A DNA stretch of 42,558 nt from an uncultured Halieaceae bacterium. Lineage in GTDB: Bacteria > Pseudomonadota > Gammaproteobacteria > Pseudomonadales > Halieaceae. A program made the position numbers and the translations under genes. The stretch spans positions 1 through 42,558 of the forward strand of contig CALJGI010000003.1 of assembly GCA_938074045.1 (NCBI GenBank), read 5' to 3'. Numbering within the stretch: position 1 is the first letter of the stretch; every line of letters starts with the position of its first letter. The notes under the pieces were generated by a model. It was not told the DNA's origin and ran no database searches. It saw nothing but the letters and a program-made list of their open reading frames with translations. This document shows, one piece after another, positions 17,213-25,513 of the stretch.

Positions 17213-17772
17213 GCGTGAGTTGTCCAGCGATGCCTGCCATAGGCGATGACAGGAACTGACAGTAATAGAATGCCCACCACCGTCCAGAAATCAAAGAAGG
17301 TACCCGCCACTTGAAAGGGGAAAACGGCGTGGTAGACGGTATCCTGGGTCGGGTGAGGGGCACTGACGACGCCGATGTACCAGCCGGCTTCGGCAAAGCG
17401 GTGCTCCACGCTAAAGCGGCCATCTGCCCGCGCCTCAGGTGCCTGATAGAAAACAGTCTGTGCTTCCAGGTCCGGCAGGGCCTGGACGTCGGACCAGCGG
17501 GTGAACTGTCCGCGTTCAGAGGCATCCCGCACAATTCGGAAATCCACCGGCACTTCCCGCAGGCTGTCGTGCAGATAGTCCATGACAAATAGCGTTTGTC
17601 CAGCGTAGGGCAGATCCTCACAGTATTCGTCGTTGGCGCTGTTCTCCGGCTGATATATGGTAAAATGAGCGGTGTAAAACCCGATTTTTATCATGCAACT
17701 GCCCGGCTCACCAACCACGCCCCCAGCGGCGCTGGCAAGCAGGGATGTGCAAGCGAGTATCAAACCCATCAT
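17209..17772 (-). CDS. Anchored protein of unknown function, first gene of the copper operon
   Basis: A 187-residue protein with a hydrophobic N-terminus (MMGLILACTSLLASAAGG), a beta-rich periplasmic region containing Cys 26 and Cys 51, and a C-terminal membrane helix (about 159-177, TVVGILLLSVPVIAYGRHRW). I do not recognise the family. The region from about residue 28 to 150 looks like an immunoglobulin- or cupredoxin-like beta domain, with no copper motif. The stop overlaps the oxidase start (ATGA). The ATG at 17772 has no good ribosome site, whereas an AGGAGG lies in front of an in-frame ATC at 17799, so the N-terminus may be nine residues longer. Confidence 0.65.
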   Translation of the reverse strand: MMGLILACTSLLASAAGGVVGEPGSCMIKIGFYTAHFTIYQPENSANDEYCEDLPYAGQTLFVMDYLHDSLREVPVDFRIVRDASERGQFTRWSDVQALPDLEAQTVFYQAPEARADGRFSVEHRFAEAGWYIGVVSAPHPTQDTVYHAVFPFQVAGTFFDFWTVVGILLLSVPVIAYGRHRWTTHA

Positions 17773-17894
17773 CCAGTGGATAGAGTGTTGTAGGTTGATG
17801 GTTTAGCCTCCTGGTAGTGCGCGGTTCGCAGGGCGTATTGTAGGGAAAACTGTCGACGGGTGTAACTTATCTTAATATTGAAGAGGTAATATCT

Positions 17895-18074
17895 GTGAAT
17901 AATGTGAAGATGTTAGTTCGCAGCGCAATACTGGTATTTGCTGTGAGCATGTTGGGGGCCTGCGCACCCGAAGTAGGCAGCGAAGAGTGGTGCACGAGTC
18001 TTAAGGAAAAGCCCAAGGGTGACTGGAGTGGCAATGAAGCGGTAGATTTCGCCAAACACTGCGTTTTCAAGTAA
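17895..18074 (+). CDS. DUF3012-type small lipoprotein
   Basis: A 59-residue protein starting at GTG with an AGAGGT ribosome site seven bases before it. A short signal ends in the lipobox MLGAC (Cys 23), followed by APEVGSEEWC, then KEKPKGDWSGNEAVDFAKHC and a Phe-Lys end. This pattern (CAPEVGS-x-W-C, KPKGDW, A-x-x-FAKHC) is that of the DUF3012 family of small gammaproteobacterial lipoproteins, whose role is unknown. Cys 33 and Cys 56 may form a disulfide. It diverges from the copper operon across about 120 bases. Confidence 0.85.
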   Translation: MNNVKMLVRSAILVFAVSMLGACAPEVGSEEWCTSLKEKPKGDWSGNEAVDFAKHCVFK

Positions 18075-18167
18075 GCCCGTGAGGGGGTGAAGCCGACTCC
18101 ACCACCACGTATAATGCGTACTACGCCGAAGGCCCGGTAAACAATGAAATCATAATAGGAGTATCAC

Positions 18168-18335
18168 GTGAGCATACTTAATCTTATTCTCGCCATTTTT
18201 CTTCCCCCCGTCGGAGCTTTTCTGCAGGTGGGTGCCACCAAGCACTTCTGGATCAATATCGTACTGACGATATTCGGCGTACTACCGGGTGTTCTGCATG
18301 CCGTTTGGTTGGTGGTGACCGAACAAAAGGGCTAG
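18168..18335 (+). CDS. YqaE/Pmp3 family membrane protein
   Basis: A 55-residue, strongly hydrophobic protein with two predicted membrane helices (about 3-20 and 27-50). It shows the family pattern LPPVGAFLQVG, FWINIVLTIFGVLPGVLHA and a polar tail TEQKG. Pmp3/YqaE proteins are small stress-associated membrane proteins; in yeast and plants they affect membrane potential and salt tolerance, while the bacterial role is poorly known. The GTG start has a TAGGAG ribosome site. It lies about 90 bases after the DUF3012 gene and 142 bases before aroA. Confidence 0.9.
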   Translation: MSILNLILAIFLPPVGAFLQVGATKHFWINIVLTIFGVLPGVLHAVWLVVTEQKG

Positions 18336-18477
18336 ATAGCGTTCCATCAACAGGGATCGGACATCGGGTCAGGTCCCTGGAAGCTTTCGTTTTCTCTTTT
18401 CCACCTATTCTCCGTTTACCAGTATTCAAGTCGGGTTATTCCGGCCACTTACAGGGCAACCGCCCTTTGGCATCCTC

Positions 18478-19764
18478 ATGGACAGTTTGACCTTACAACC
18501 TATCTCGCGCATTGCAGGCGAAGTGAATCTTCCGGGATCGAAAAGCCTGTCTAACCGAGCGTTGCTGCTGGCTGCGCTGGCTGAGGGCGAGACGCATATC
18601 ACCAATCTCCTGCGATCAGACGATACCGGTCACATGCTGACAGCGCTATCCGCTCTCGGAGTAGGGTTTGAGTTGTCTTCCGATGGAACCAGCTGTGTTG
18701 TCGAAGGTGCTGACGGTGTCATCGGCAGCAATTGCTCGCTGAATCTCTTTCTCGGCAATGCCGGTACGGCCATGCGACCTCTGTGTGCAGCGTTGGCTGC
18801 AGGTAGCGGAGATTTCACGCTCACCGGCGAGCCGCGTATGGGAGAGCGTCCTATTGGCGATCTGGTCGACGCGCTGAAGATGCTCGGCGCGGAGATTGAG
18901 TACTTGGCAGAGCCCGGCTTTCCTCCACTGAGAATCCGCGCCGCGGGATTGCGTGGCGGACCGGTCAGTATTGATGGTAGTGTGTCCAGCCAGTTCTTGA
19001 CGGCGCTGTTGATGGCAGCTCCGCTAGCAGAGGCAGACTGCGAGATTCACATTGCGGGAGATCTGGTTTCCAAACCCTACATCGACATCACCCTGCACGC
19101 CATGGCGGCCTTTGGTGTATCTGTTGAAAATGAAGACTACCGCCGTTTCCGTGTACCCTCTGATCGAGGCTATGTGAGTCCTGGTCATTTTATGGTTGAG
19201 GGGGATGCATCCTCTGCGTCCTATTTTCTCGCCGCAGGTGCGATTGCAGGGGGAGAGGTCAAGGTCACTGGTATCGGGAGCGACAGCGTACAGGGCGACA
19301 AAATGTTTGCCGATGTTTTGACGGCCATGGGTGCTGAAGTTCATTGGTCTTCCGAATCTGTCACGGTGCGAAATGGAGGCGGGCTGCGAGGGGTTGATCT
19401 TGATCTTAACCATATTCCCGACGCGGCGATGACGATTGCCACGACCGCTTTGTTTGCAGAAGGCCGCACCGTCATTCGCAATGTATACAATTGGCGGATA
19501 AAGGAAACGGATCGCCTGGCAGCGATGGCAACCGAGTTACGTAAGCTGGGTGCCACCGTTGAAGAAGGTGAGGATTATATCGCTATTGATCCCCCGCAGG
19601 TTTTGTTGCCGGCGGCAATCGATACCTATGATGATCACAGGATGGCAATGTGCTTTTCCCTGGCAGCGTTGGGATCGGTGCCGGTGACAATCAACGATCC
19701 AGGCTGCACAGCCAAAACTTTTCCTGACTATTTTTCCCGTTTGGCCAGTATCAGTCATTACTGA
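18478..19764 (+). CDS. aroA: 3-phosphoshikimate 1-carboxyvinyltransferase (EPSP synthase)
   Basis: A 428-residue cytoplasmic enzyme of the shikimate pathway joining phosphoenolpyruvate to shikimate-3-phosphate. Visible motifs are [17 protein letters not shown] (19-35), [15 protein letters not shown] (the [11 protein letters not shown]-binding loop), [50 protein letters not shown] and [14 protein letters not shown]. The NAGTAMRP loop, with Gly before Thr-Ala, is the class I (glyphosate-sensitive) form. The gene stands alone here and not with serC/pheA/cmk as in many gammaproteobacteria. No clear ribosome site precedes the ATG at 18478. Confidence 0.97.
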   Translation: MDSLTLQPISRIAGEVNLPGSKSLSNRALLLAALAEGETHITNLLRSDDTGHMLTALSALGVGFELSSDGTSCVVEGADGVIGSNCSLNLFLGNAGTAMRPLCAALAAGSGDFTLTGEPRMGERPIGDLVDALKMLGAEIEYLAEPGFPPLRIRAAGLRGGPVSIDGSVSSQFLTALLMAAPLAEADCEIHIAGDLVSKPYIDITLHAMAAFGVSVENEDYRRFRVPSDRGYVSPGHFMVEGDASSASYFLAAGAIAGGEVKVTGIGSDSVQGDKMFADVLTAMGAEVHWSSESVTVRNGGGLRGVDLDLNHIPDAAMTIATTALFAEGRTVIRNVYNWRIKETDRLAAMATELRKLGATVEEGEDYIAIDPPQVLLPAAIDTYDDHRMAMCFSLAALGSVPVTINDPGCTAKTFPDYFSRLASISHY

Positions 19765-19827
19765 TTGCCTGTAATGGGTCTCTCTTGACCTCTTTTGGCA
19801 CGGGCAGCTTCGTGTCATTATGGGGCT

Positions 19828-20451
19828 ATGAACTCAGCTATTAAAAAATCAGGTGCTGTTAGCAGCGCGGGACTTATTGTTGGTATTACCGGTGCCTCGG
19901 GAATAGTCTATGGCGTGCGTGCGCTGGAATTGCTCCGTGCCGCGGGAATCAGAACTCATCTGGTGATGAGTAAGTCGGCCCAGCTCACCCTGCACCACGA
20001 AACAGATTATGAGCTCGACTTCGTCAAATCCCTCGCCGATGAAGTTCACCCACCGGCTGATATTGGCGCGAGTATTGCAAGCGGCTCATTTCCAACTCTG
20101 GGTATGGTGGTCGCTCCATGTTCAATACGGACGATGTCAGAGATCGCCACCGGCGTAACCTCGACGCTTATCACCCGGGCCGCGGATGTGGTCTTAAAGG
20201 AACGTCGTCGCCTGGTTCTGATGGTACGAGAGACGCCGCTGCATACCGGACATCTGCGCTCCATGACGCAGCTTTCTGAAATGGGGGCGATAATCGCGCC
20301 GCCTGTGCCAGGGTTTTATACGAGACCGGCGACACTTGATGATCTGGTAAATCACAGTGTGGGACGCATGCTCAGCTTGTTTGATATCCATCTGGAACAG
20401 ACGTTCCGTTGGGGTATCGATAATCCGAGTAGTGAACAAGGTGATCCCTGA
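19828..20451 (+). CDS. ubiX: Flavin prenyltransferase UbiX
   Basis: A 207-residue enzyme that attaches a dimethylallyl group to FMN, making prenylated FMN for the UbiD decarboxylase of ubiquinone synthesis. Motifs are LIVGITGASGIVYGVRALEL (17-36), the APCSIRTMSEIATG FMN-binding segment, RRRLVLMVRETPLHTGHLRS and PPVPGFYTRPATLDDLVNHS. The N-terminal 15 residues are a polar extension. The ATG at 19828 is preferred over an in-frame TTG at 19795. It is followed 30 bases later by the MscS-domain gene. Confidence 0.95.
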   Translation: MNSAIKKSGAVSSAGLIVGITGASGIVYGVRALELLRAAGIRTHLVMSKSAQLTLHHETDYELDFVKSLADEVHPPADIGASIASGSFPTLGMVVAPCSIRTMSEIATGVTSTLITRAADVVLKERRRLVLMVRETPLHTGHLRSMTQLSEMGAIIAPPVPGFYTRPATLDDLVNHSVGRMLSLFDIHLEQTFRWGIDNPSSEQGDP

Positions 20452-20481
20452 GGTGGATTTTCCGGACCGTGTTTCTTCGCT

Positions 20482-20859
20482 ATGCTGCGTCTGCTGAATA
20501 GCTTCAGACCGGGTGATGTTGTGCGGGTGCGTGAGCATTTTGGTCGTGTGACCGAGAGCGGACTATTCCATACTGAAATACAGACCGAAGACCGCGATCT
20601 GACCACATTGCCGAATCTCCATCTGGTCTGCAACCCGGTTCCTGTGGTGCATAGTGAAGGGACCATGATTTCGATGTCAGTGTCATTGGGCTGCGATGTG
20701 GATCATCGCCCGGTAGAGAATCTGCTGCGAGAGGCTGCCAAGACCAACGGACTCAAAGACTCCTGCGTACATGTGATGGAGCTGGGAGATTATTCGGTCA
20801 CCTATCGGGTGTCTGGGTTTCTCGAGGAAGTAAAACAGTTGTTGACGGCGCCAGTTTGA
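20482..20859 (+). CDS. MscS-like cytoplasmic domain without membrane helices
   Basis: A 125-residue protein matching the soluble half of MscS-type channels. Residues 7-55 read as the beta domain (FRPGDVVRVREHFGRVTESG...TTLPNLHLV), followed by the alpha/beta domain (residues 60-120, MSVSLGCDVDHRPVENLLRE...). E. coli MscS has three membrane helices before this region; here there is none, and the preceding 30 bases cannot encode them. It is either a stand-alone domain or the remnant of a truncated channel. Its TGA overlaps the ATG of the following dehydrogenase (TGATG), which suggests it is translated. No ribosome site is obvious. Confidence 0.65.
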   Translation: MLRLLNSFRPGDVVRVREHFGRVTESGLFHTEIQTEDRDLTTLPNLHLVCNPVPVVHSEGTMISMSVSLGCDVDHRPVENLLREAAKTNGLKDSCVHVMELGDYSVTYRVSGFLEEVKQLLTAPV

Positions 20860-21842
20860 TGAAACCCCGGGTGTTTTGTAGTTTTCCATTGTCGCCGGAG
20901 GTGTCGGAGCAGCTCGGTAGCGATTGTGAATTGCGCTGGTGGTCGCGGCATTTACCACCCACACCGGAAGAACTACGGGAGGCCTTAGCCTGCTGCAACG
21001 GTTTCATTTGCCTGCTTACCGACACTGTCGACGAGGCTTTGTTACTGGATTGTCCCGATCTCGAGTGGGTTTCCAGTGTGTCCGTCGGCGTGGATCACGT
21101 TGATGTCGATGCTCTGATCAAGCGGGGGGTTCCGCTGGGTCACACGCCCGGCGTATTGGTGGATACCACAGCAGACCTGGCCTTTGCACTTCTTCTGGCG
21201 GCGGCGCGGCGCGTGGCGGAAGGTGATCGATTTGTTCGAAGTGGCAACTGGCGAGCGGAGAATCGATGGTCGCCGGACATGTTTGTTGGCAAAGACGTCA
21301 GTGGCGCGACGCTGGGTATCGTGGGTCTGGGTGCCATCGGACGGGCGATGGCGAGACGCGCCCAGGGCTTCGGTATGCGGGTATTGGGGTGGTCGCGCTC
21401 TCAGCGCGCGGTAGCCGGAGTTGAGAATGTTGAATTTGATGAGCTGATCAGGCAATCAGATTTTGTCAGTCTGCACGTAGCTCTTACCGCCGATACCCGC
21501 AACTTGTTCAGCGCAGAGGTGCTGGCACAAATGAAACCGGGCAGCGTTCTTATCAACACGGCGCGGGGCGGCATTGTTGACGAAAACGCGCTTGCCCGCC
21601 TGCTGCGGGAAAAACGGCTGGCAGCAGCAGGTTTCGACGTCTTCGCAGTAGAACCCATTGCACCTGATAATCCGCTGTTGGATCTGGACAACATGGTATT
21701 GGTGCCGCACATCGGTAGCGCTAGTTCATCCACACGGAGGCGAATGCTGGAGCTCGCTGTAGCCAATGGACTGTCGGCGCTGCGGGGTCAGTCCATGCAG
21801 CACTGCGTCAATCCGGAAGTCTACGAACCACCCGGCAAATAA
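20859..21842 (+). CDS. D-2-hydroxyacid dehydrogenase (glyoxylate/hydroxypyruvate reductase type)
   Basis: A 327-residue NAD(P)-dependent enzyme reducing 2-oxo acids to D-2-hydroxyacids. The catalytic domain begins MKPRVFCSFPLSPEV. The Rossmann fingerprint TLGIVGLGAIGRAMARRAQG is near residues 149-168. Catalytic Arg lies in LINTARGGIVDENALARLL, Glu in FDVFAVEP and His in VLVPHIGSASSSTRRRML. Substrate specificity is not determined by these motifs; glyoxylate or hydroxypyruvate is the common choice. The ATG at 20859 overlaps the previous stop, so translation is coupled. The last 22 bases overlap the end of the convergent dipeptidase gene. Confidence 0.92.
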   Translation: MKPRVFCSFPLSPEVSEQLGSDCELRWWSRHLPPTPEELREALACCNGFICLLTDTVDEALLLDCPDLEWVSSVSVGVDHVDVDALIKRGVPLGHTPGVLVDTTADLAFALLLAAARRVAEGDRFVRSGNWRAENRWSPDMFVGKDVSGATLGIVGLGAIGRAMARRAQGFGMRVLGWSRSQRAVAGVENVEFDELIRQSDFVSLHVALTADTRNLFSAEVLAQMKPGSVLINTARGGIVDENALARLLREKRLAAAGFDVFAVEPIAPDNPLLDLDNMVLVPHIGSASSSTRRRMLELAVANGLSALRGQSMQHCVNPEVYEPPGK

Positions 21843-22990
21843 CGCAGGAAGAAGTCTCTTACGTTAGAACCCATGACCCTGGCAATGTCTGCCTCGCTGA
21901 GTCCTGACATCAGGAGCGCATCCGTCAATGCCGCTAACTCATCGACGGTAAACATTACCTCCACCGCGCCATCGTAATCGGAGCCCAGTGCGACGTGCTC
22001 TGCACCCATAACGTCCACAGCTCGCTTAATACTGCGTGCCACTCCCTCGGGACTGTAATCGCAAACAGCGGAGTTCCAGAATCCTATGCCAATAATGCCG
22101 CCGGCTGCTGCCACCTTCCGCATCAGGTCATCGTCCAGATTGCGCGGCGTCTCGCACTGGCTGCGCATGCCACCGTGGGAGAGAATCACAGGTCTGGAGG
22201 AGAGGGTGAGAACTTCTTCCACCATGGCCGGCGAGGCATGCGCAATATCGATGATCATTTCCAGTTCGTTGGCCCGGGATATCACGTCGCGACCGAAATC
22301 TGTCAACCCGTCGCCACTCTCACCGTGCAGGGAACCGCCCAGTTCATTGTCAAAAAAGTGTGTCAAACCCACTACTCTGAGTCCCCGGTCAAACAATCTG
22401 TCCAGATTGGATAGCTCTCCCTCCAGCGGATGAGCACCCTCAATACCGTAGATGGCTGCCACTGTGCTTCCACCGGCCGCTCTATCGGCCACAGTTTCTA
22501 TCAGATCATCCGCGGTTTTTACAAAGCGAAGTGCTCCATCACTGGCGGCACTGAATTCGCTGAGCTTGTCAGCCTGGTAAGCCGCACGTTCATAGAGACT
22601 GCTCCAGGTACGCAGTGGCCACAGCTGTGCCGCGACCAGCCAGGTGATGGTGTCAGAATCGGCGGCATTGCGGTCATCGTTCAAGCCGCTGGGACTTTTG
22701 GTGACGGCGGTGAACACCTGTAAGGCGACGTTGGCCTGGATGAGCCGGGGTAGATCGACGTGACCACGGTTGGAACGACTCAGAATATCCCTTTTCCAGA
22801 GCAGGGAGTCAGTGTGTAAATCGGCAATATAGAGGTCGTTATGCAGAGCCACACTCGCCGCGGAGGGCTCATAGGGTTCGTGTGCGGTTACCAGATTGAT
22901 CCGGCGTTCCGCGATGCCAGGCAGCACAAAGTGCCACAGACTCATAAAAACAATGAGAACGAGTAAAAGAATCGGAAGCAACTTGCGCAC
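21821..22990 (-). CDS. Membrane dipeptidase (peptidase M19), N-terminally anchored
   Basis: A 389-residue zinc dipeptidase of the renal-dipeptidase family that hydrolyses dipeptides. An N-terminal helix (KLLPILLLVLIVFMSLWHFV, about 3-22) anchors it, with the enzyme on the periplasmic side. Zinc ligands are in IADLHTDSLL (HxD), GIEGAHPLEG (Glu), GLTHFFDNELGG, IIDIAHASP (His) and ILSHGGMRSQCETPRNLDDD, with LGSDYDGAVE near the end. The frame extends upstream, but the GTG at 22990 has an AGGAAAG site and opens just before the hydrophobic anchor. It diverges from the M13 peptidase gene. Confidence 0.9.
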   Translation of the reverse strand: MRKLLPILLLVLIVFMSLWHFVLPGIAERRINLVTAHEPYEPSAASVALHNDLYIADLHTDSLLWKRDILSRSNRGHVDLPRLIQANVALQVFTAVTKSPSGLNDDRNAADSDTITWLVAAQLWPLRTWSSLYERAAYQADKLSEFSAASDGALRFVKTADDLIETVADRAAGGSTVAAIYGIEGAHPLEGELSNLDRLFDRGLRVVGLTHFFDNELGGSLHGESGDGLTDFGRDVISRANELEMIIDIAHASPAMVEEVLTLSSRPVILSHGGMRSQCETPRNLDDDLMRKVAAAGGIIGIGFWNSAVCDYSPEGVARSIKRAVDVMGAEHVALGSDYDGAVEVMFTVDELAALTDALLMSGLSEADIARVMGSNVRDFFLRYLPGGS

Positions 22991-23165
22991 AAGACTTTCC
23001 TGGAGACGAACGAGTTGTGTAATGATAGCGAATGAAAACCATACTGTAATGGGCGCGCGGAAATTCGATGAGCCGTTGGATGGGTGCGATGGCTGGTGAG
23101 GTTTTCTGCATCTCGGACGTCTACACTCACTAACGATATTGCCATCCTGCCAAGGACCCAGACTT

Positions 23166-25211
23166 ATGACCAATCGTATTCGGTATACGTTTCTTTTGTT
23201 GTTCACCAGCGTGTTGCTGGCTTCATGTCAACACATGCCGGGGACTCCGGCCGCCGGTGAAACCCTGAAATCGGGTATTGATCAGACTGAGTTCGATCAA
23301 TCGATCCGACCCCAGGACGATTTTTTTCGCTATGTAAATGGAGGCTGGCTGTCACGAACCGAGATTCCTGCAGACCGACCTTCCTACAGCACCTTTGCCG
23401 TTTTGGCAGATTTGTCGGAATCACAGCAAATCGAAATATTGTCGCAGCTACAAAACAATCGAGATGTGGGCACCATTGAAGGCAAGGTCGGGACGCTGTT
23501 CAGTTCCTATATGGACGAAGCCAGGATTGAAGAGCTGGGTCTGACCACACTCGAACCTGAATTGGCAGAGATTGCGGCAACTAAGTCCCCCTCTCAGTTG
23601 GCGGCCCTGTTTGGAGAGTTCTGGAAGCGGGGTATACAGGTACCGTTTGTGTTGGATGTGCAGCCCGATTTTCAAAACTCACGCTACAACCTGGTAGACA
23701 TGTGGCAGGGTGGCCTGGGTATGCCCAACCGGGACTACTATCTGGAAGACACCGAAAAGTACCAGAAGATTCGCGAACAGTTTCGCGCGCATATTGCCGA
23801 GATACTGGCACTGGTTGTGGAAGGTGACACTGGCGCTCGGGCGGAGGCCGTCTACGATCTGGAGGCGCGTATAGCTGAGTTGCACTGGCCGCTGGAAGAT
23901 GCCAGCGATCCAACGAAGATCATGAACAAGCTGACGCGAGCGGAGCTGGTGGATCTGAGTGATAAATTTGCCTGGGATGCCCTGCTTAGCGCTCTGGATG
24001 TGGCAGATGTACCGCATGTTGTGCTGGACGAGCCTGACTTCTTCGCCAACCTGGCCACGGTTATGGAAGAGTTCCCAATCTCTGTATGGCAGGATTATTT
24101 GCGCCTGAAACTCGTCAAGGGGTATGCCACGGTATTACCTGCCCATGTATACGACATGCATTTCGCTTTCAGCGCCGGCGTGTTGGCGGGACTGAAGGAA
24201 CCGGCAACCAGGCTTAAGCGCGGGGCGCGCACGGTCAATCGGCTAATGGGCGAAGGTCTTGGTCAGGCCTATGTCCAGCGGTATTTTGAGCCAGCTGCCA
24301 AACGGCGGATGACCGAACTGGTGGATAACCTGCTAGCTGCCATGGATGAGAGAATTGGTGAGCTGGATTGGATGAGCGAAGTCACACAGTCTGGAGCGAG
24401 AGCAAAACTGCTGGGTTTTACCGCGCTGATCGGTTATCCCGATGACTGGCAGGACTACTCTGAACTGCAAATTATCGCTGGCGATGCGCTGGGCAACCAA
24501 CGCCGGGCAAAGCAGTTTGATCATACCCTGGAGGTAGAACGCTTGAGCAAACCCGTTGACAAGGGTGAGTGGTCGATAAGCCCCCAGACGGTGAATGCCT
24601 ACTACTCGGCGTTGGAGAACAAGATCGTGTTCCCCGCTGCGATTTTGCGGCCTCCATTTTTTGACCTTGAGGCGGACGACGCGATCAATTACGGAGCTAT
24701 TGGCGCTGTGATTGGACATGAAATCAGTCATGGCTTCGATGATGGGGGGCGTGAGTTTGATGGTGATGGCAACATGCGCAAGTGGTGGACAGAAGAGGAC
24801 GATGCGCGTTTTCAGGAACGGGCAGATATGTTGATTGACCAGTTTAGCGCCTTTGAACCCCTGCCGGATCTCCACGTTAACGGCAAGGCGACCCTGGGGG
24901 AAAACATCGGCGACCTGTCAGGCCTCGCCATCGCCTATCGCGCCTATCAACGCTCTCTGGGTGGCAAACCCGCGCCCGTTATCGATGGGTTCACCGGAGA
25001 TCAGCGCTTTTTCATGGGTTACGCCATCGCCTTCCGCGGCAAAATGCGAGATGAGTTTCTGCGTATGATAGTACTTTCGGATTCGCACTCTCCCAATGTA
25101 TATCGCGTCAATGGTGTGCTGCCTAACTTCGAACCTTTCTACACGACATTCGATGTCAAACCCGGTGACCAGATGTATCTGTCACCCGAGCAACGAGTCA
25201 GTATCTGGTAG
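23166..25211 (+). CDS. M13 family metallopeptidase (neprilysin/PepO-like), lipoprotein
   Basis: A 681-residue zinc endopeptidase that cleaves short peptides. The N-terminal lipoprotein signal is MTNRIRYTFLLLFTSVLLASC, with the lipobox LLASC. The zinc motif HEISH lies in AVIGHEISHGFDDGGREFDG, the third ligand Glu and the Asp in GENIGDLSGLAIAY, and the SDSHSPNVYRVNGVLPNF C-terminal substrate-binding motif is intact. Family members often end in a Cys-containing CxVW; this one ends RVSIW. Length is normal. The ATG at 23166 replaces an upstream ATG at 23139 lacking signal features. A hairpin terminator follows at 25223. Confidence 0.94.
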   Translation: MTNRIRYTFLLLFTSVLLASCQHMPGTPAAGETLKSGIDQTEFDQSIRPQDDFFRYVNGGWLSRTEIPADRPSYSTFAVLADLSESQQIEILSQLQNNRDVGTIEGKVGTLFSSYMDEARIEELGLTTLEPELAEIAATKSPSQLAALFGEFWKRGIQVPFVLDVQPDFQNSRYNLVDMWQGGLGMPNRDYYLEDTEKYQKIREQFRAHIAEILALVVEGDTGARAEAVYDLEARIAELHWPLEDASDPTKIMNKLTRAELVDLSDKFAWDALLSALDVADVPHVVLDEPDFFANLATVMEEFPISVWQDYLRLKLVKGYATVLPAHVYDMHFAFSAGVLAGLKEPATRLKRGARTVNRLMGEGLGQAYVQRYFEPAAKRRMTELVDNLLAAMDERIGELDWMSEVTQSGARAKLLGFTALIGYPDDWQDYSELQIIAGDALGNQRRAKQFDHTLEVERLSKPVDKGEWSISPQTVNAYYSALENKIVFPAAILRPPFFDLEADDAINYGAIGAVIGHEISHGFDDGGREFDGDGNMRKWWTEEDDARFQERADMLIDQFSAFEPLPDLHVNGKATLGENIGDLSGLAIAYRAYQRSLGGKPAPVIDGFTGDQRFFMGYAIAFRGKMRDEFLRMIVLSDSHSPNVYRVNGVLPNFEPFYTTFDVKPGDQMYLSPEQRVSIW

Positions 25212-25222
25212 GAATTCCATGC

Positions 25223-25253
25223 CCGCGAGTGCCCCCACTCGCGGAAGGTTTTT
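25223..25253 (+). terminator. Rho-independent terminator after the M13 peptidase gene
   Basis: CCGCGAGTG (25223-25231) pairs perfectly with CACTCGCGG (25236-25244) around a CCCC loop, followed by AAGG and five T. It begins 11 bases after the stop, a good intrinsic terminator. Confidence 0.8.
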
Positions 25254-25291
25254 CCGCTACGTTGTCGTCTTCTCACCGCGCTGTATGATAG

Positions 25292-25504
25292 ATGTGGTGG
25301 GGAGCTGCTTCGCGCCCTGAACCCTTGCATTTCCCAGCCTGGCAGCCGAAGCTGGTAGCTGGCGGCGCAGTCTCTGCGGATTTCCGTACAGATGGGCCGT
25401 CGTTTCATGGTATTGACGGGTTGGTGAACCTGTTCGAAATCGAGTCCCCCGGGCTCACCTCTGCACTCACCATCGGCGAATACGTGGCTAATATTTTACG
25501 CTAG
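25292..25504 (+). pseudogene. C-terminal relic of an FAD-dependent oxidoreductase (LhgO-like)
   Basis: An open frame of 70 codons preceded by an in-frame TAG. Its last 50 residues read [20 protein letters not shown] and then [20 protein letters not shown], ending VANILR. This is the C-terminal end of DAO-family NAD(P)/FAD-dependent oxidoreductases such as L-2-hydroxyglutarate oxidase, where RPK, the DF-x-I-x-GP strand and the GLVNLFGIESPGLT flavin-site motif are conserved. The other roughly 300 residues of the enzyme are missing, and the terminator of the M13 gene lies immediately upstream. I take it as a decayed gene. It occupies most of the interval between the M13 gene and the lipid kinase. 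Confidence 0.65.
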
Positions 25505-25513
25505 GGTCTTTAT

